Shown here: piece by piece, positions 57,554 through 64,000 of the stretch
Numbering within the stretch: the first letter of the stretch is position 1
Layout of the letters: the number at the start of each line of letters is the position of its first letter
Source of the DNA: Streptomyces hokutonensis
Lineage (GTDB): Bacteria; Actinomycetota; Actinomycetes; Streptomycetales; Streptomycetaceae
Direction: 5' to 3'
Assembly: GCF_000376565.1 (NCBI RefSeq)
Contig: NZ_BARG01000014.1
Location: 248,001-312,000 of the forward strand
Length of the DNA stretch: 64,000 nt
The notes under the pieces: generated by a model
What the model was told of the DNA's origin: nothing
Databases searched by the model: none
What the model saw: the letters and a program-made list of their open reading frames with translations, nothing else
Made by a program: the position numbers and the translations under genes

Positions 57554-57945
57554 GCCCCGACCCAGTCCTGCGGCGCGACGGGCGGCACCTGCTCCCGCTC
57601 CATGACCCCACGCCTGCGGATCTTGTTGAGCACGTACACGTTGCCCAGGTGCATCACCCCGAGCACCAGCAGCACCACGCCCACCTTGGTCGACAGGGCC
57701 TCGAAGATGCCCCGGGTGTCCTCGATGGTGCCGTCCCCGCTGAGGTACAGGGCGACGAACCCGAGGTTCACGAGGTAGAAGCCCACTACGAGGAGGTGGT
57801 TGACGGCCTCCGCGAGTTTTTCGTTCCCCCGTAGGACGTCGGCGAGGAAGATCCGCCCGTTGCGGCTGAGCGTGCGGGCCACCCAGACGGTGAGTCCGAT
57901 GCTGACGATCAGATAGATGACGTAGGCGACGACCGTGCGGTCCAT
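57550..57945 (-). CDS. Four-span integral membrane protein
   Basis: 131 residues; ATG with AAGGGGGAGG. Hydrophobic segments occur at about 5-22, 48-68 and 87-107, with a weaker one between. FLADVLRGNEKLAEAVNHLLVVGFYLVNLGFV and HLGNVYVLNKIRRR look conserved. No known function. First gene of the TetR-controlled operon and translationally coupled to the DCC protein, so it may hand electrons or thiols to it. Confidence 0.8.
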   Translation of the reverse strand: MDRTVVAYVIYLIVSIGLTVWVARTLSRNGRIFLADVLRGNEKLAEAVNHLLVVGFYLVNLGFVALYLSGDGTIEDTRGIFEALSTKVGVVLLVLGVMHLGNVYVLNKIRRRGVMEREQVPPVAPQDWVGA

Positions 57946-57959
57946 GCGCCTCCCCCTTC

Positions 57960-58019
57960 TTGAACGCGTTCAAAAACGCTGACAGGAGAGACTGTAGAGA
58001 TGTTTTTGAACGCGTTCAA
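57960..58019 (-). promoter_or_regulatory. Promoter with two perfect TetR-type operators
   Basis: TTGAACGCGTTCAA, a perfect 14-bp palindrome, occurs at 57960-57973 and 58006-58019. The two 18-bp forms (with AAAAC) are inverted relative to each other. Between them, on the minus strand, TTGAAC (58019-58014), 17 bases and TACAGT (57996-57991) form a near-ideal promoter. Operator 1 covers the -35; operator 2 lies between the start point and the ribosome site. Confidence 0.88.
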
Positions 58020-58041
58020 CTCACTTGCGCTGGGAGCTGTG

Positions 58042-58452
58042 TCACACCCGCCGCGCCAGCTCCGGCCGCTTCGTGTAGTCCGTGAACCCGATGACGTTGC
58101 CCCAGGGGTCGGCGATCTCGACGGTCCACCCGGTGGCCACGGAGAACGGCGCGTCGAGCAGCGCGATGCCGGCGGCGGTGAGGCGCTGCGCGGCCTTCCG
58201 CGCGTCCGGGACCTCCAGCCACACGCGGGGTGCGGGCCAGGGCGGTGGTCTGTGCCCCAGCCCGTCCTCCAGCCGCAGCAGCACCCCCGGCGTCTCGCCG
58301 CCGACCTTCAGGATCGCGATCCCGGCCTCGTCGAGCCGGAACCCCACGGTGAATCCGGCACGTTCGTAGAAGGGGACGGCTTCGGCGAGATCCCCTACGG
58401 GGAGGAGGAGGTTGTCGAAGCCGAGCAGTTCGTACGACTCTTCATCTGACAT
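58042..58452 (-). CDS. VOC-superfamily (glyoxalase-like) protein
   Basis: 136 residues with two beta-alpha-beta-beta-beta modules (FDNLLLPVGDLAEAVPFYERAGFTVGFRL and VWLEVPDARKAAQRLTAAGI), ending DPWGNVIGFTDY. VOC proteins bind a metal or sequester drugs; metal ligands are only partly present, so function is open. TAACCT lies 6 bases before the ATG, so the mRNA is probably leaderless. Divergent from the methyltransferase with 75 bp between. Confidence 0.88.
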   Translation of the reverse strand: MSDEESYELLGFDNLLLPVGDLAEAVPFYERAGFTVGFRLDEAGIAILKVGGETPGVLLRLEDGLGHRPPPWPAPRVWLEVPDARKAAQRLTAAGIALLDAPFSVATGWTVEIADPWGNVIGFTDYTKRPELARRV

Positions 58453-58490
58453 GCCGTCAGGTTAGGGCGATGATCGGCAAAGGCCGGGGA

Positions 58491-58520
58491 TTGTTGACCG
58501 CAGGCGCGTTCGCATAATGT
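58491..58520 (+). promoter_or_regulatory. Leaderless-type promoter of the methyltransferase gene
   Basis: TTGTTG (58491-58496), 18 bases, TAATGT (58515-58520), then 7 bases to the ATG at 58528. TTGACC at 58494-58499 with a 15-base spacer is an alternative -35. No ribosome site is present, so transcription should start at the ATG. Confidence 0.6.
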
Positions 58521-58527
58521 CGCGCTC

Positions 58528-59250
58528 ATGGCAGATGTGGATGTGTTCGGGGGAGTCCGACTGCTCGGCCCGCCGGAGGCCGACGGCGAGTACATCGAGC
58601 TGAGCGACCACGAGACGCTCCATCTGCACGAGTACACGCGGATCTACGCCGTCCCCGGCCTCTACGAACACGTCGTCCAGGAACTGCTCCAGTGCACCTC
58701 GCCCCAGGTGGCGGCGGCGGGCTTCCTGCGCGCGGTCGAGCGCCTCGGCCTGGAGCCGGGCGGGCTGACGGTCCTCGACGTCGGCTCCGGCACGGGACTG
58801 GTCGGCGAGCTGGTGCGGGGCGGCGGTGCAGCCCGGGTCGTCGGGGTCGACGCGCTGCCGGCGGCGCGCGAGGCCGCGCTGCGCGACCGGCCGGGCGTCT
58901 ACGCCGACTACGTGATCGGCGACTTCCAGCGCGACGACGACGCGCTCCGCGAGGCGCTGCGCCCGTACGCGCTCGGCGGACTGGTGTCGGCCGGAGCCTT
59001 CGGCGGCACCCACGCGACACCGAAGGCCCTTGAGAACGCGCTCGCGCTGCTGCCGGCCGGCGCGCCCGTCGCCTTCACGCTCGACGAGCGGTGGATGGAC
59101 GAGTCGGATCCGGAGGGCTTCGGCACGGCGGTCGGGCGGCTGGTGGCCGACAGGCGTCTCGCGGTGCTGGAACGCACACGGTTCCAGCACCGGGTGACGA
59201 CCACCGGGCAGCCGATCTTCTACGAGCTGCTCGTGGGCCGGACCGGCTGA
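58528..59250 (+). CDS. Class I SAM-dependent methyltransferase
   Basis: 240 residues. SAM motif I is VLDVGSGTGLVGEL near 85, with the acidic VVGVDALPAA strand and the motif III-like GALVSAGAFGG-type loop (LGGLVSAGAFGGTHATP). The N-terminal ~60 residues (SDHETLHLHEYTRIYAVPGLYEHVVQELL) form a cap. Substrate unknown; the sequence resembles small-molecule rather than RNA methyltransferases. Leaderless start. The 3' end overlaps the convergent LuxR gene by 31 bp. Confidence 0.88.
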   Translation: MADVDVFGGVRLLGPPEADGEYIELSDHETLHLHEYTRIYAVPGLYEHVVQELLQCTSPQVAAAGFLRAVERLGLEPGGLTVLDVGSGTGLVGELVRGGGAARVVGVDALPAAREAALRDRPGVYADYVIGDFQRDDDALREALRPYALGGLVSAGAFGGTHATPKALENALALLPAGAPVAFTLDERWMDESDPEGFGTAVGRLVADRRLAVLERTRFQHRVTTTGQPIFYELLVGRTG

Positions 59251-62036
59251 GCCGCCGGGGCCGCCGGCAGTTTGGCCGGCAGGCCCATGCGGGACGTGAT
59301 GCCCAGCTTGGTGTAGGCGTGGCTGAGGTGGAACTCGACCGTCTTGACGCTGAGGACGAGTTGGCGGGCGATCTGGCGGTTGGTCAGGCCGGACGTGGCC
59401 AGGCGGGCGATCACCAGTTCCTGCGGGGTGAGCGGGGAGTCGGACGCGGACGCCCCGCCGCTGGCGGCCAGTTCGCGTTCGCAGAGGGCCGCGCTCGGGG
59501 CGGCGCCCAGCTCGGTGAAGGTGCGTAGCGCCCGGCGCAGTTGCCCGGTCGCGTCGGTCCGCCTGCCCGCACGCCGCAGGAACGCGCCGTAGGCGAGCTG
59601 GACGCGGGCCCGGCCGAAGGGGTCCGGCACCTGTTCCGCGTGGCCCAGTGCCGTGCGGAACGACAGCTCCGCCGCACCCGGCGACCGGCGCGCCGCCAGC
59701 AGGGTGCCGCGCGCCCGGGCCGCGGCCGCCAGCCGGGAGTGCCGGCCCCGGTGAGCCGAGGGCGCGTCGAGGCCGTCCAGGATCCGCTCGGCCTGCCGGT
59801 GCTCCCCGAGCGCGGTGAGCGCGTCCACCAGCAGATCACGCCACGGCGCCACGACCGTCCGCGCCACCGGCTCCCGCTCCAGCAGGGGCAGCAGCGCGCC
59901 CGCCACCTCTTCCTGTGCTCCCCGCGCCGCCGCCAACTGGGCCCGCGCCCTTGCCACATGGGCGAAGCCCGATGCCCCGTGGCCGTAACCGCCGCTGCCC
60001 ATGGCCTTCGCGAGGTACTCGGCGGCGCGCTCGGTCCGTCCCCGCAGCGCGAGCGCCCCCGCCGCGTCCGCGCAGGCGACCGGCTCCAGCCAGCCGAGGC
60101 CGCGGGTGAGGGCGGTCTGCGCCGCCGATTCGAGTTCGCGCAGGGCCACGTCCCAGTTCCCGAGGCGGAGTTCGGTCTCGCCCAGGAGGAGCTGGGCCGT
60201 CGCCCGCAGCGGCGCGGGACCGTTCCGGCACAGTGGCGCGGCCGAGCGCAGGTCCGCCCGGCTGCCCTCCAGGTCGTCGAAGCCGAGCCTGAGCGCGCTG
60301 CGGCCGAGCAGCAGGTCCACGTCGCCGGACTGGACGAGCACGGACTCCGGCAGCCCGGCCGCCCGTTCGATGCCCTCCTCCACGGCGTCCGTCAGGCCGA
60401 GGGCGGCCAGTTGGGCGTAGCGCAGCATTCCGCCGGTGAACGGCACGGGCGGCAGCGCCCCGGCCCGCTGCGCCCACCGTACGGCGGCCGCCGCCTCGCC
60501 CTGGAGGAGGCCGACGAGGGAGAGCCGTTCCGCGATGCGCCGGGCCAGCGCCGGGTCCAGGGCGGGGTCGCAGTGCCGCCACGCGTCGTCCAGGAGCAGC
60601 CGGGCGCTCGCCGTCTCGCCCCGGGCGAACGCGAGTTGGCCGTGTGCGTAGCGATGGGCGGCCCGTGTGCTGTCGCCCGGCAGGGCGCGCACCAGGTCGG
60701 CGGCCTCCTCCGCCCGCCCGTCGCAGAGCAGCGCGTCCGCCGCCTCCACGGTCAGCCGCTCCCGTTCGGGCCGGGTCGTCGCCAGCCGGGAGGCGTGCGC
60801 GGCCATCGACGCGGCCCGCGACCAGTGACCGGCGGCGGCCTGCCGGCGGGCGCCCGTGGCGAGGTCGGCGACGAGCGCCGGGTCCGGGCTGCGGCCCGCG
60901 AGCAGCTGGTGCCACGTACGGCTCGCGGCGTCCTTGCTGGCCCGCACCGCCCCGGTGTGCAGTTCGGCCCGCCGGGCCGGCCCCAACTGGTGGTAGACGG
61001 CGGCCTGGACCAGCGGGTGCGGAAAGGCCAGCTCGGGCGGGCCGCCCGCCGGACCCTCCTCCAACAGCCCCTGTCCCACGGCCTGTTCGACGGCGGGCAG
61101 CGGGTTCTCCAGACCGGCCAGCTGCGCCACCCGGTGCAGCGGCGCGCGCGGCCCGAGCACACTGGCCGCGGCCACCAGGTCCCGGGCCGGAGCGTCGCAG
61201 TGGGCGAGGCGGTCCCGGACCAGCAACTGGTACGAACGCGGCGCGGGCAGCGGGGAGTCGGCAGCGGCCAGGACCTCCGGGTCCACCTCGCGGATCAGCG
61301 CGCGTAGATACAGCGGATTGCCGCGGGTGTGGGCGTACAGTCGGCCGACGGCGTGCGGCGGCAGGCCCGCGGGCAGCAGCCGGTCGCACAGCGCGCCGGT
61401 CTGCTCGGCGGTCAGGCCGTCGAGCGCGAGGCGGAGGGTCTCGTCGTCAGCCAGCAACCTCCCCAGCCCCTTGGGGAGTTGGGCATCGGCCGGCGCGTGG
61501 ACGGCCAGCACGGTGAGGACCGGCTCGGACAGCAGCCGGCGCAGCACGAAGGTGAGCGCGTCCAGCGACGGCGCGTCCGCCCAGTGGGCGTCGTCGATGA
61601 CGAGTACGACGACGGTGTCCGCCGGGATCCGGTGGGCGAGGGCGAGCAGCCGCGCGCCGACCGCACCGGGCTCGTCCCGCGGCCCCGGCGCCTCCTCGCC
61701 CACCGAGGTCTGACTGAGGAGTTGGGCGAGGACGCCGTAGGCCAGGGCCGTCTCGTTCTCGGCGCCGCTGGCCTCCAGCACGCGGACCCGGTCCGCCGTA
61801 CGCAGGAAGCGGCGGACCAGGGCGGTCTTCCCGATGCCGGGCGGACCTTCCACGACCATCAGCCGCGAGGCCCCGGCGCGGGCCTCGCGCAACCTGTTCT
61901 CCATTTCCCTGAGCTGCGGCTCCCGGCCGTGGAACGACGGTTCCCGGGCCTCGGCCGGTAGATGGGCATGGTGCAGCAGTGTGTTCACCGGCATGTCGAC
62001 GTCTACCCCCGCAGTTGCGTCGGTGTTCCGGGCCAT
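59220..62036 (-). CDS. LAL-type LuxR-family regulator with AAA ATPase domain
   Basis: 938 residues from ATG 62036; a TTG at 62063 would add nine. N-terminal ATPase: Walker A GPPGIGKT at 64-71 and Walker B VVLVIDDAHWAD at 144-153 (Asp148, Asp149). A long helical repeat region (about 300-860) resembles MalT-type TPR sensors. The C-terminal LuxR HTH (about 870-925, LTPQELVIARLATSGLTNRQIARQLVLSVKTVEFHLSHAYTKLG) is complete. Such regulators often sit beside and activate large clusters; the hydrolase genes upstream are candidates. Inducer unknown. Confidence 0.94.
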   Translation of the reverse strand: MARNTDATAGVDVDMPVNTLLHHAHLPAEAREPSFHGREPQLREMENRLREARAGASRLMVVEGPPGIGKTALVRRFLRTADRVRVLEASGAENETALAYGVLAQLLSQTSVGEEAPGPRDEPGAVGARLLALAHRIPADTVVVLVIDDAHWADAPSLDALTFVLRRLLSEPVLTVLAVHAPADAQLPKGLGRLLADDETLRLALDGLTAEQTGALCDRLLPAGLPPHAVGRLYAHTRGNPLYLRALIREVDPEVLAAADSPLPAPRSYQLLVRDRLAHCDAPARDLVAAASVLGPRAPLHRVAQLAGLENPLPAVEQAVGQGLLEEGPAGGPPELAFPHPLVQAAVYHQLGPARRAELHTGAVRASKDAASRTWHQLLAGRSPDPALVADLATGARRQAAAGHWSRAASMAAHASRLATTRPERERLTVEAADALLCDGRAEEAADLVRALPGDSTRAAHRYAHGQLAFARGETASARLLLDDAWRHCDPALDPALARRIAERLSLVGLLQGEAAAAVRWAQRAGALPPVPFTGGMLRYAQLAALGLTDAVEEGIERAAGLPESVLVQSGDVDLLLGRSALRLGFDDLEGSRADLRSAAPLCRNGPAPLRATAQLLLGETELRLGNWDVALRELESAAQTALTRGLGWLEPVACADAAGALALRGRTERAAEYLAKAMGSGGYGHGASGFAHVARARAQLAAARGAQEEVAGALLPLLEREPVARTVVAPWRDLLVDALTALGEHRQAERILDGLDAPSAHRGRHSRLAAAARARGTLLAARRSPGAAELSFRTALGHAEQVPDPFGRARVQLAYGAFLRRAGRRTDATGQLRRALRTFTELGAAPSAALCERELAASGGASASDSPLTPQELVIARLATSGLTNRQIARQLVLSVKTVEFHLSHAYTKLGITSRMGLPAKLPAAPAAQPVRPTSSS

Positions 62037-62105
62037 GGTGCTCGCCCTGCCACGGCGGTTCAACGCGTGTGCCGTTGAGCGGTCCGGCCGGTCGGATTCC
62101 GCGGC

Positions 62106-63572
62106 TCACCCCGCCAGAACGCGTACGGCGGGGACGGGCAGTGCGGCCAGCCTGCGCTGGACGAAGAACGTGTTCGAGTTCTGGTCCAGGCCCGCCACGG
62201 GGCCGATCCACCGCCAGCCCATCTTCGCGGCGTACTGCTCGGTGAAGCGCCGCCACTCGTCGGGGTTCGGATACCTCCGGTTCGCGTCGTGGAAGTAGAC
62301 GTACGTCGAACCGAACTCCGTGGCGTTGCCGATCGGGTTCGCGATCGCCCCGCCGAGCGCCCGCACGGCCACCGACCTTGCGGCGGACGGCAGTTGGGCC
62401 CACGGCCGTTGCTGGAGGTCCAGGTAGGCGCGGCGCTGGCCGCGCGGGATGCCGGGCGGCGCGGGCGGTCCGAAGGTGCCGCCCGTCCGGACGAAGTCGG
62501 CGCGGCCCATGTTCCGCCTGCTCGCTCCCCAGCTCTTGAGGACCGGTTGCAGCGGGGTCGAGTAGGCCCGCAGAAAGGCGTTGAACGTCCGGTAGTAGGG
62601 GCGGGTGAGCAGCGCGTACCGGTTGAACATCGCCCAGATGACCGCGTGGCTGTCGGCGTCGTCCCGGCCGCCGGACTCCCCGATGATGAAGCGGGCGGTC
62701 CACTCGGCGTCTTCGGTGGTGAACTGGTAGGGGGCCTTGCCCTGGGCGCTCAGGATGCCGAGCCGCGGGGGTGCGGCGACCTCCAGGACAGGGGCGTGAC
62801 TCCCGTGGGTGGCGGCCGACTTCGGTGCCGAGCGCGACGGCGGCGCGAAGCGCACGTGCAGATGGTTGTCGTGGTTCTCCAGGGGCTGTACGCCGTGCAC
62901 CTCCGGGTCGTTGAAGAAGATCGCCCGGACCGGCAGCACGCCGTTGTTCCGCAGCAGGTCGACGAGTTCCTGGGTGAGCGACCGTGAGTAGGAGGCGTGA
63001 CGCCAGTGCGTCGGTCCCTGGCGGTGGCCGGACTTCACCGGGTAGAGGTCCGCTTCGAGGCCGAGCCGGTGCGAGGTGCGCCCGGGCAGCGGGCCGCCGC
63101 CCCGGCGCCCGAGATCCCGGATGTCGAGCACGGGCCCCTGGGGGTGGGCCCGGTGCCAGGCGGCGGCGACGGCCATCAGGGCACGGACGGCCTCCGGCCG
63201 CCCGAACCGGTGCGTGGGCCGGCCCGGCACGCGGAAACCGGGGCCGTACGCGGGGAGTTGACAGCTGATGGCCGGGTCCCCGGCCACTCCCGCGGCAGTG
63301 CGCAGCAGCGCCCAGGTGGCGGGTCCGATGAGTCCGTCCGCCGGTGAAATGCCCTGCGCCGTCTGCCACTTCAGCGTCGCGGAGCCGAGCGCCGCCCAGT
63401 CCCAGTCCGTGCGGTGCGGGTCCAACACCCGCCGGACGGCCGGGAGATGGGCCTCCCAGCCGAGCGAACGGGCGTAGCCGCGGTTGCGGGCGGTGGTGGC
63501 GGGCAGATCCCCGGCCCGGGTCGGCGGCGGGCGCTCCGTCCCGTTCCGTACGGCGGTCGAGGTCGTCGGCAT
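62106..63572 (-). CDS. Multidomain murein hydrolase: PG-binding, MepA-like (M74), SleB-like
   Basis: 488 residues, no signal peptide. Residues about 35-92 look like a peptidoglycan-binding domain (LKWQTAQGISPADGLIGPATWALL). About 110-245 match M74 murein endopeptidases of the MepA type: His168, Gly171 and Asp175 in SHRLGLEAD, and HDNHLHVRF (His237, His239). About 285-345 resemble SleB-type hydrolases (WTARFIIGESGGRDDADSHAVIWAMFNRY); the last ~140 residues are unassigned. Two wall-cutting activities in an unexported protein suggest delivery by another route. Four bases from the gene upstream, so one operon. Confidence 0.78.
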   Translation of the reverse strand: MPTTSTAVRNGTERPPPTRAGDLPATTARNRGYARSLGWEAHLPAVRRVLDPHRTDWDWAALGSATLKWQTAQGISPADGLIGPATWALLRTAAGVAGDPAISCQLPAYGPGFRVPGRPTHRFGRPEAVRALMAVAAAWHRAHPQGPVLDIRDLGRRGGGPLPGRTSHRLGLEADLYPVKSGHRQGPTHWRHASYSRSLTQELVDLLRNNGVLPVRAIFFNDPEVHGVQPLENHDNHLHVRFAPPSRSAPKSAATHGSHAPVLEVAAPPRLGILSAQGKAPYQFTTEDAEWTARFIIGESGGRDDADSHAVIWAMFNRYALLTRPYYRTFNAFLRAYSTPLQPVLKSWGASRRNMGRADFVRTGGTFGPPAPPGIPRGQRRAYLDLQQRPWAQLPSAARSVAVRALGGAIANPIGNATEFGSTYVYFHDANRRYPNPDEWRRFTEQYAAKMGWRWIGPVAGLDQNSNTFFVQRRLAALPVPAVRVLAG

Positions 63573-63576
63573 GACC

Positions 63577-64000
63577 TCACTCCCCTTCCGGGCGGCCGCG
63601 CCGGGCCGCGGCGGAACGCCCCGGGGGGAGCCCGGCGGGCCGTCGCTCGGGCTGCCTGCCGCGGGGCAGTTCCCTCGGTACGGCGGCGGCCCGGGGCAGT
63701 TGGGCCCAGGGCTCGGCGCGGCCCAGGGACTCCCTCGGCTCGGGCCGGCCCAGCTGCCGCGCGCCCCGCTGGTCGGAGCCCGCGCCGACGGCGTGCCGGC
63801 CCTGCTGCTCCAGCAGCCTGCGGCGCAGGTGTACGGCGGGCATGGTGGCGTCGACGCGCCCGTCCGTGCGCTCCAGACCGAGGTCCACGCCGGTCACCGA
63901 GCGGTACGAGTGCAGGTAGCCCTGGATCTCCGAGCGCCAGTAGCGGGCCCAGTTCGCCGCCTGGGTACGGTCGTTGACCGCGTTCCAGTTGCCGTAGCGG
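63577..64000 (-). CDS. Unidentified protein, C-terminal part (continues past the window edge)
   Basis: The frame is open from the window's last bases to TGA at 63577-63579, giving at least 141 residues; the start lies beyond 64000. The visible part begins RYGNWNAVNDRTQAANWARYW, then SEIQGYLHSYRSVTGVDLGLERTDGR, and ends in an Arg/Pro/Gly/Glu-rich disordered tail. I do not recognise it. It is co-directional with and 4 bases before the murein hydrolase gene, so probably in the same operon. Confidence 0.65.
   Translation of the reverse strand, partial: RYGNWNAVNDRTQAANWARYWRSEIQGYLHSYRSVTGVDLGLERTDGRVDATMPAVHLRRRLLEQQGRHAVGAGSDQRGARQLGRPEPRESLGRAEPWAQLPRAAAVPRELPRGRQPERRPAGLPPGRSAAARRGRPEGE

Noticed and set aside
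58000..58449. Plus-strand frame starting ATG at 58000
   Set aside because: The start codon lies inside the TetR operator region, there is no ribosome site, and the frame is antisense to the VOC gene.

Overview
The window is chromosomal DNA of a high-GC actinomycete, almost certainly a Streptomyces. The support is GC-rich codon use with G/C third positions, many GTG starts, GTGA/ATGA gene overlaps, apparently leaderless transcripts, and housekeeping genes in an order that, from memory and unchecked, matches the S. coelicolor SCO4809-SCO4851 segment (sucD, purN, purH, folD, mdh, betaine genes, glyA2, trpS, carboxypeptidase, SCO4848-like). There is no rRNA, tRNA, CRISPR or intact insertion sequence.

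Layout. 1-13.1 kb is core metabolism: the last codons of sucD, an XRE/sigma-like membrane-anchored regulator, a DUF6350 membrane protein, purN-purH closed by a very strong two-way terminator, two paralogous Gly/Tyr/Gln/Pro-rich membrane proteins, folD with a coupled DUF3017 gene, two tandem XRE proteins (one with an extracellular DUF2690 end) and mdh behind a perfect 9-bp palindrome. 13.1-20 kb on the minus strand is the main accessory locus: four tightly overlapping genes for a Trypco1/CU044_2847-like small protein, a trypsin-VMAP-like protease, a MoxR-type AAA ATPase and a 1110-residue SAV_2336-like protein carrying vWA-like, pseudokinase and ParA/MinD-like parts. This looks like an NTP-dependent conflict (immunity) system of the vWA-MoxR-VMAP class.

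20-25.1 kb holds an exported protein, a siderophore-interacting flavoprotein overlapping an MFS exporter with a divergent LysR regulator, and a MarR-GNAT fusion with a perfect operator. 25.3-32.5 kb is a five-gene glycine-betaine unit: betaine-aldehyde dehydrogenase, choline dehydrogenase, and a complete ABC importer with a double permease. 32.5-35.2 kb is an AhpD-like/PEP-mutase-like pair facing a MocR regulator. Then come a DMT-type membrane protein, rocD, and glyA preceded by a clear ZTP riboswitch. An ECF sigma factor operon (39-42.1 kb) carries two copies of one spaced promoter motif. 42.2-51.5 kb is trpS, a 2H phosphoesterase, a DprE2-like reductase, a YihY protein, a D,D-carboxypeptidase, SCO4848-like, a metallophosphoesterase, a lipoprotein flanked by 30-bp repeats, an orphan peptide-binding protein and an anti-sigma-type ATPase.

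51.5-58 kb has a two-component system, an MMPL transporter with an extra C-terminal domain, and an operon ending in its own TetR gene under two perfect operators. The right end (58-64 kb) has a VOC protein, a methyltransferase, a LAL-type LuxR regulator, a two-enzyme murein hydrolase with no signal peptide, and a gene cut by the window edge.

The genes connect functionally. PurN, PurH, FolD and GlyA share one-carbon and purine chemistry: PurH consumes the ZMP whose derivative ZTP would switch on glyA. Several regulators sit beside palindromes that fit autoregulation. All functional calls are from sequence reading alone.
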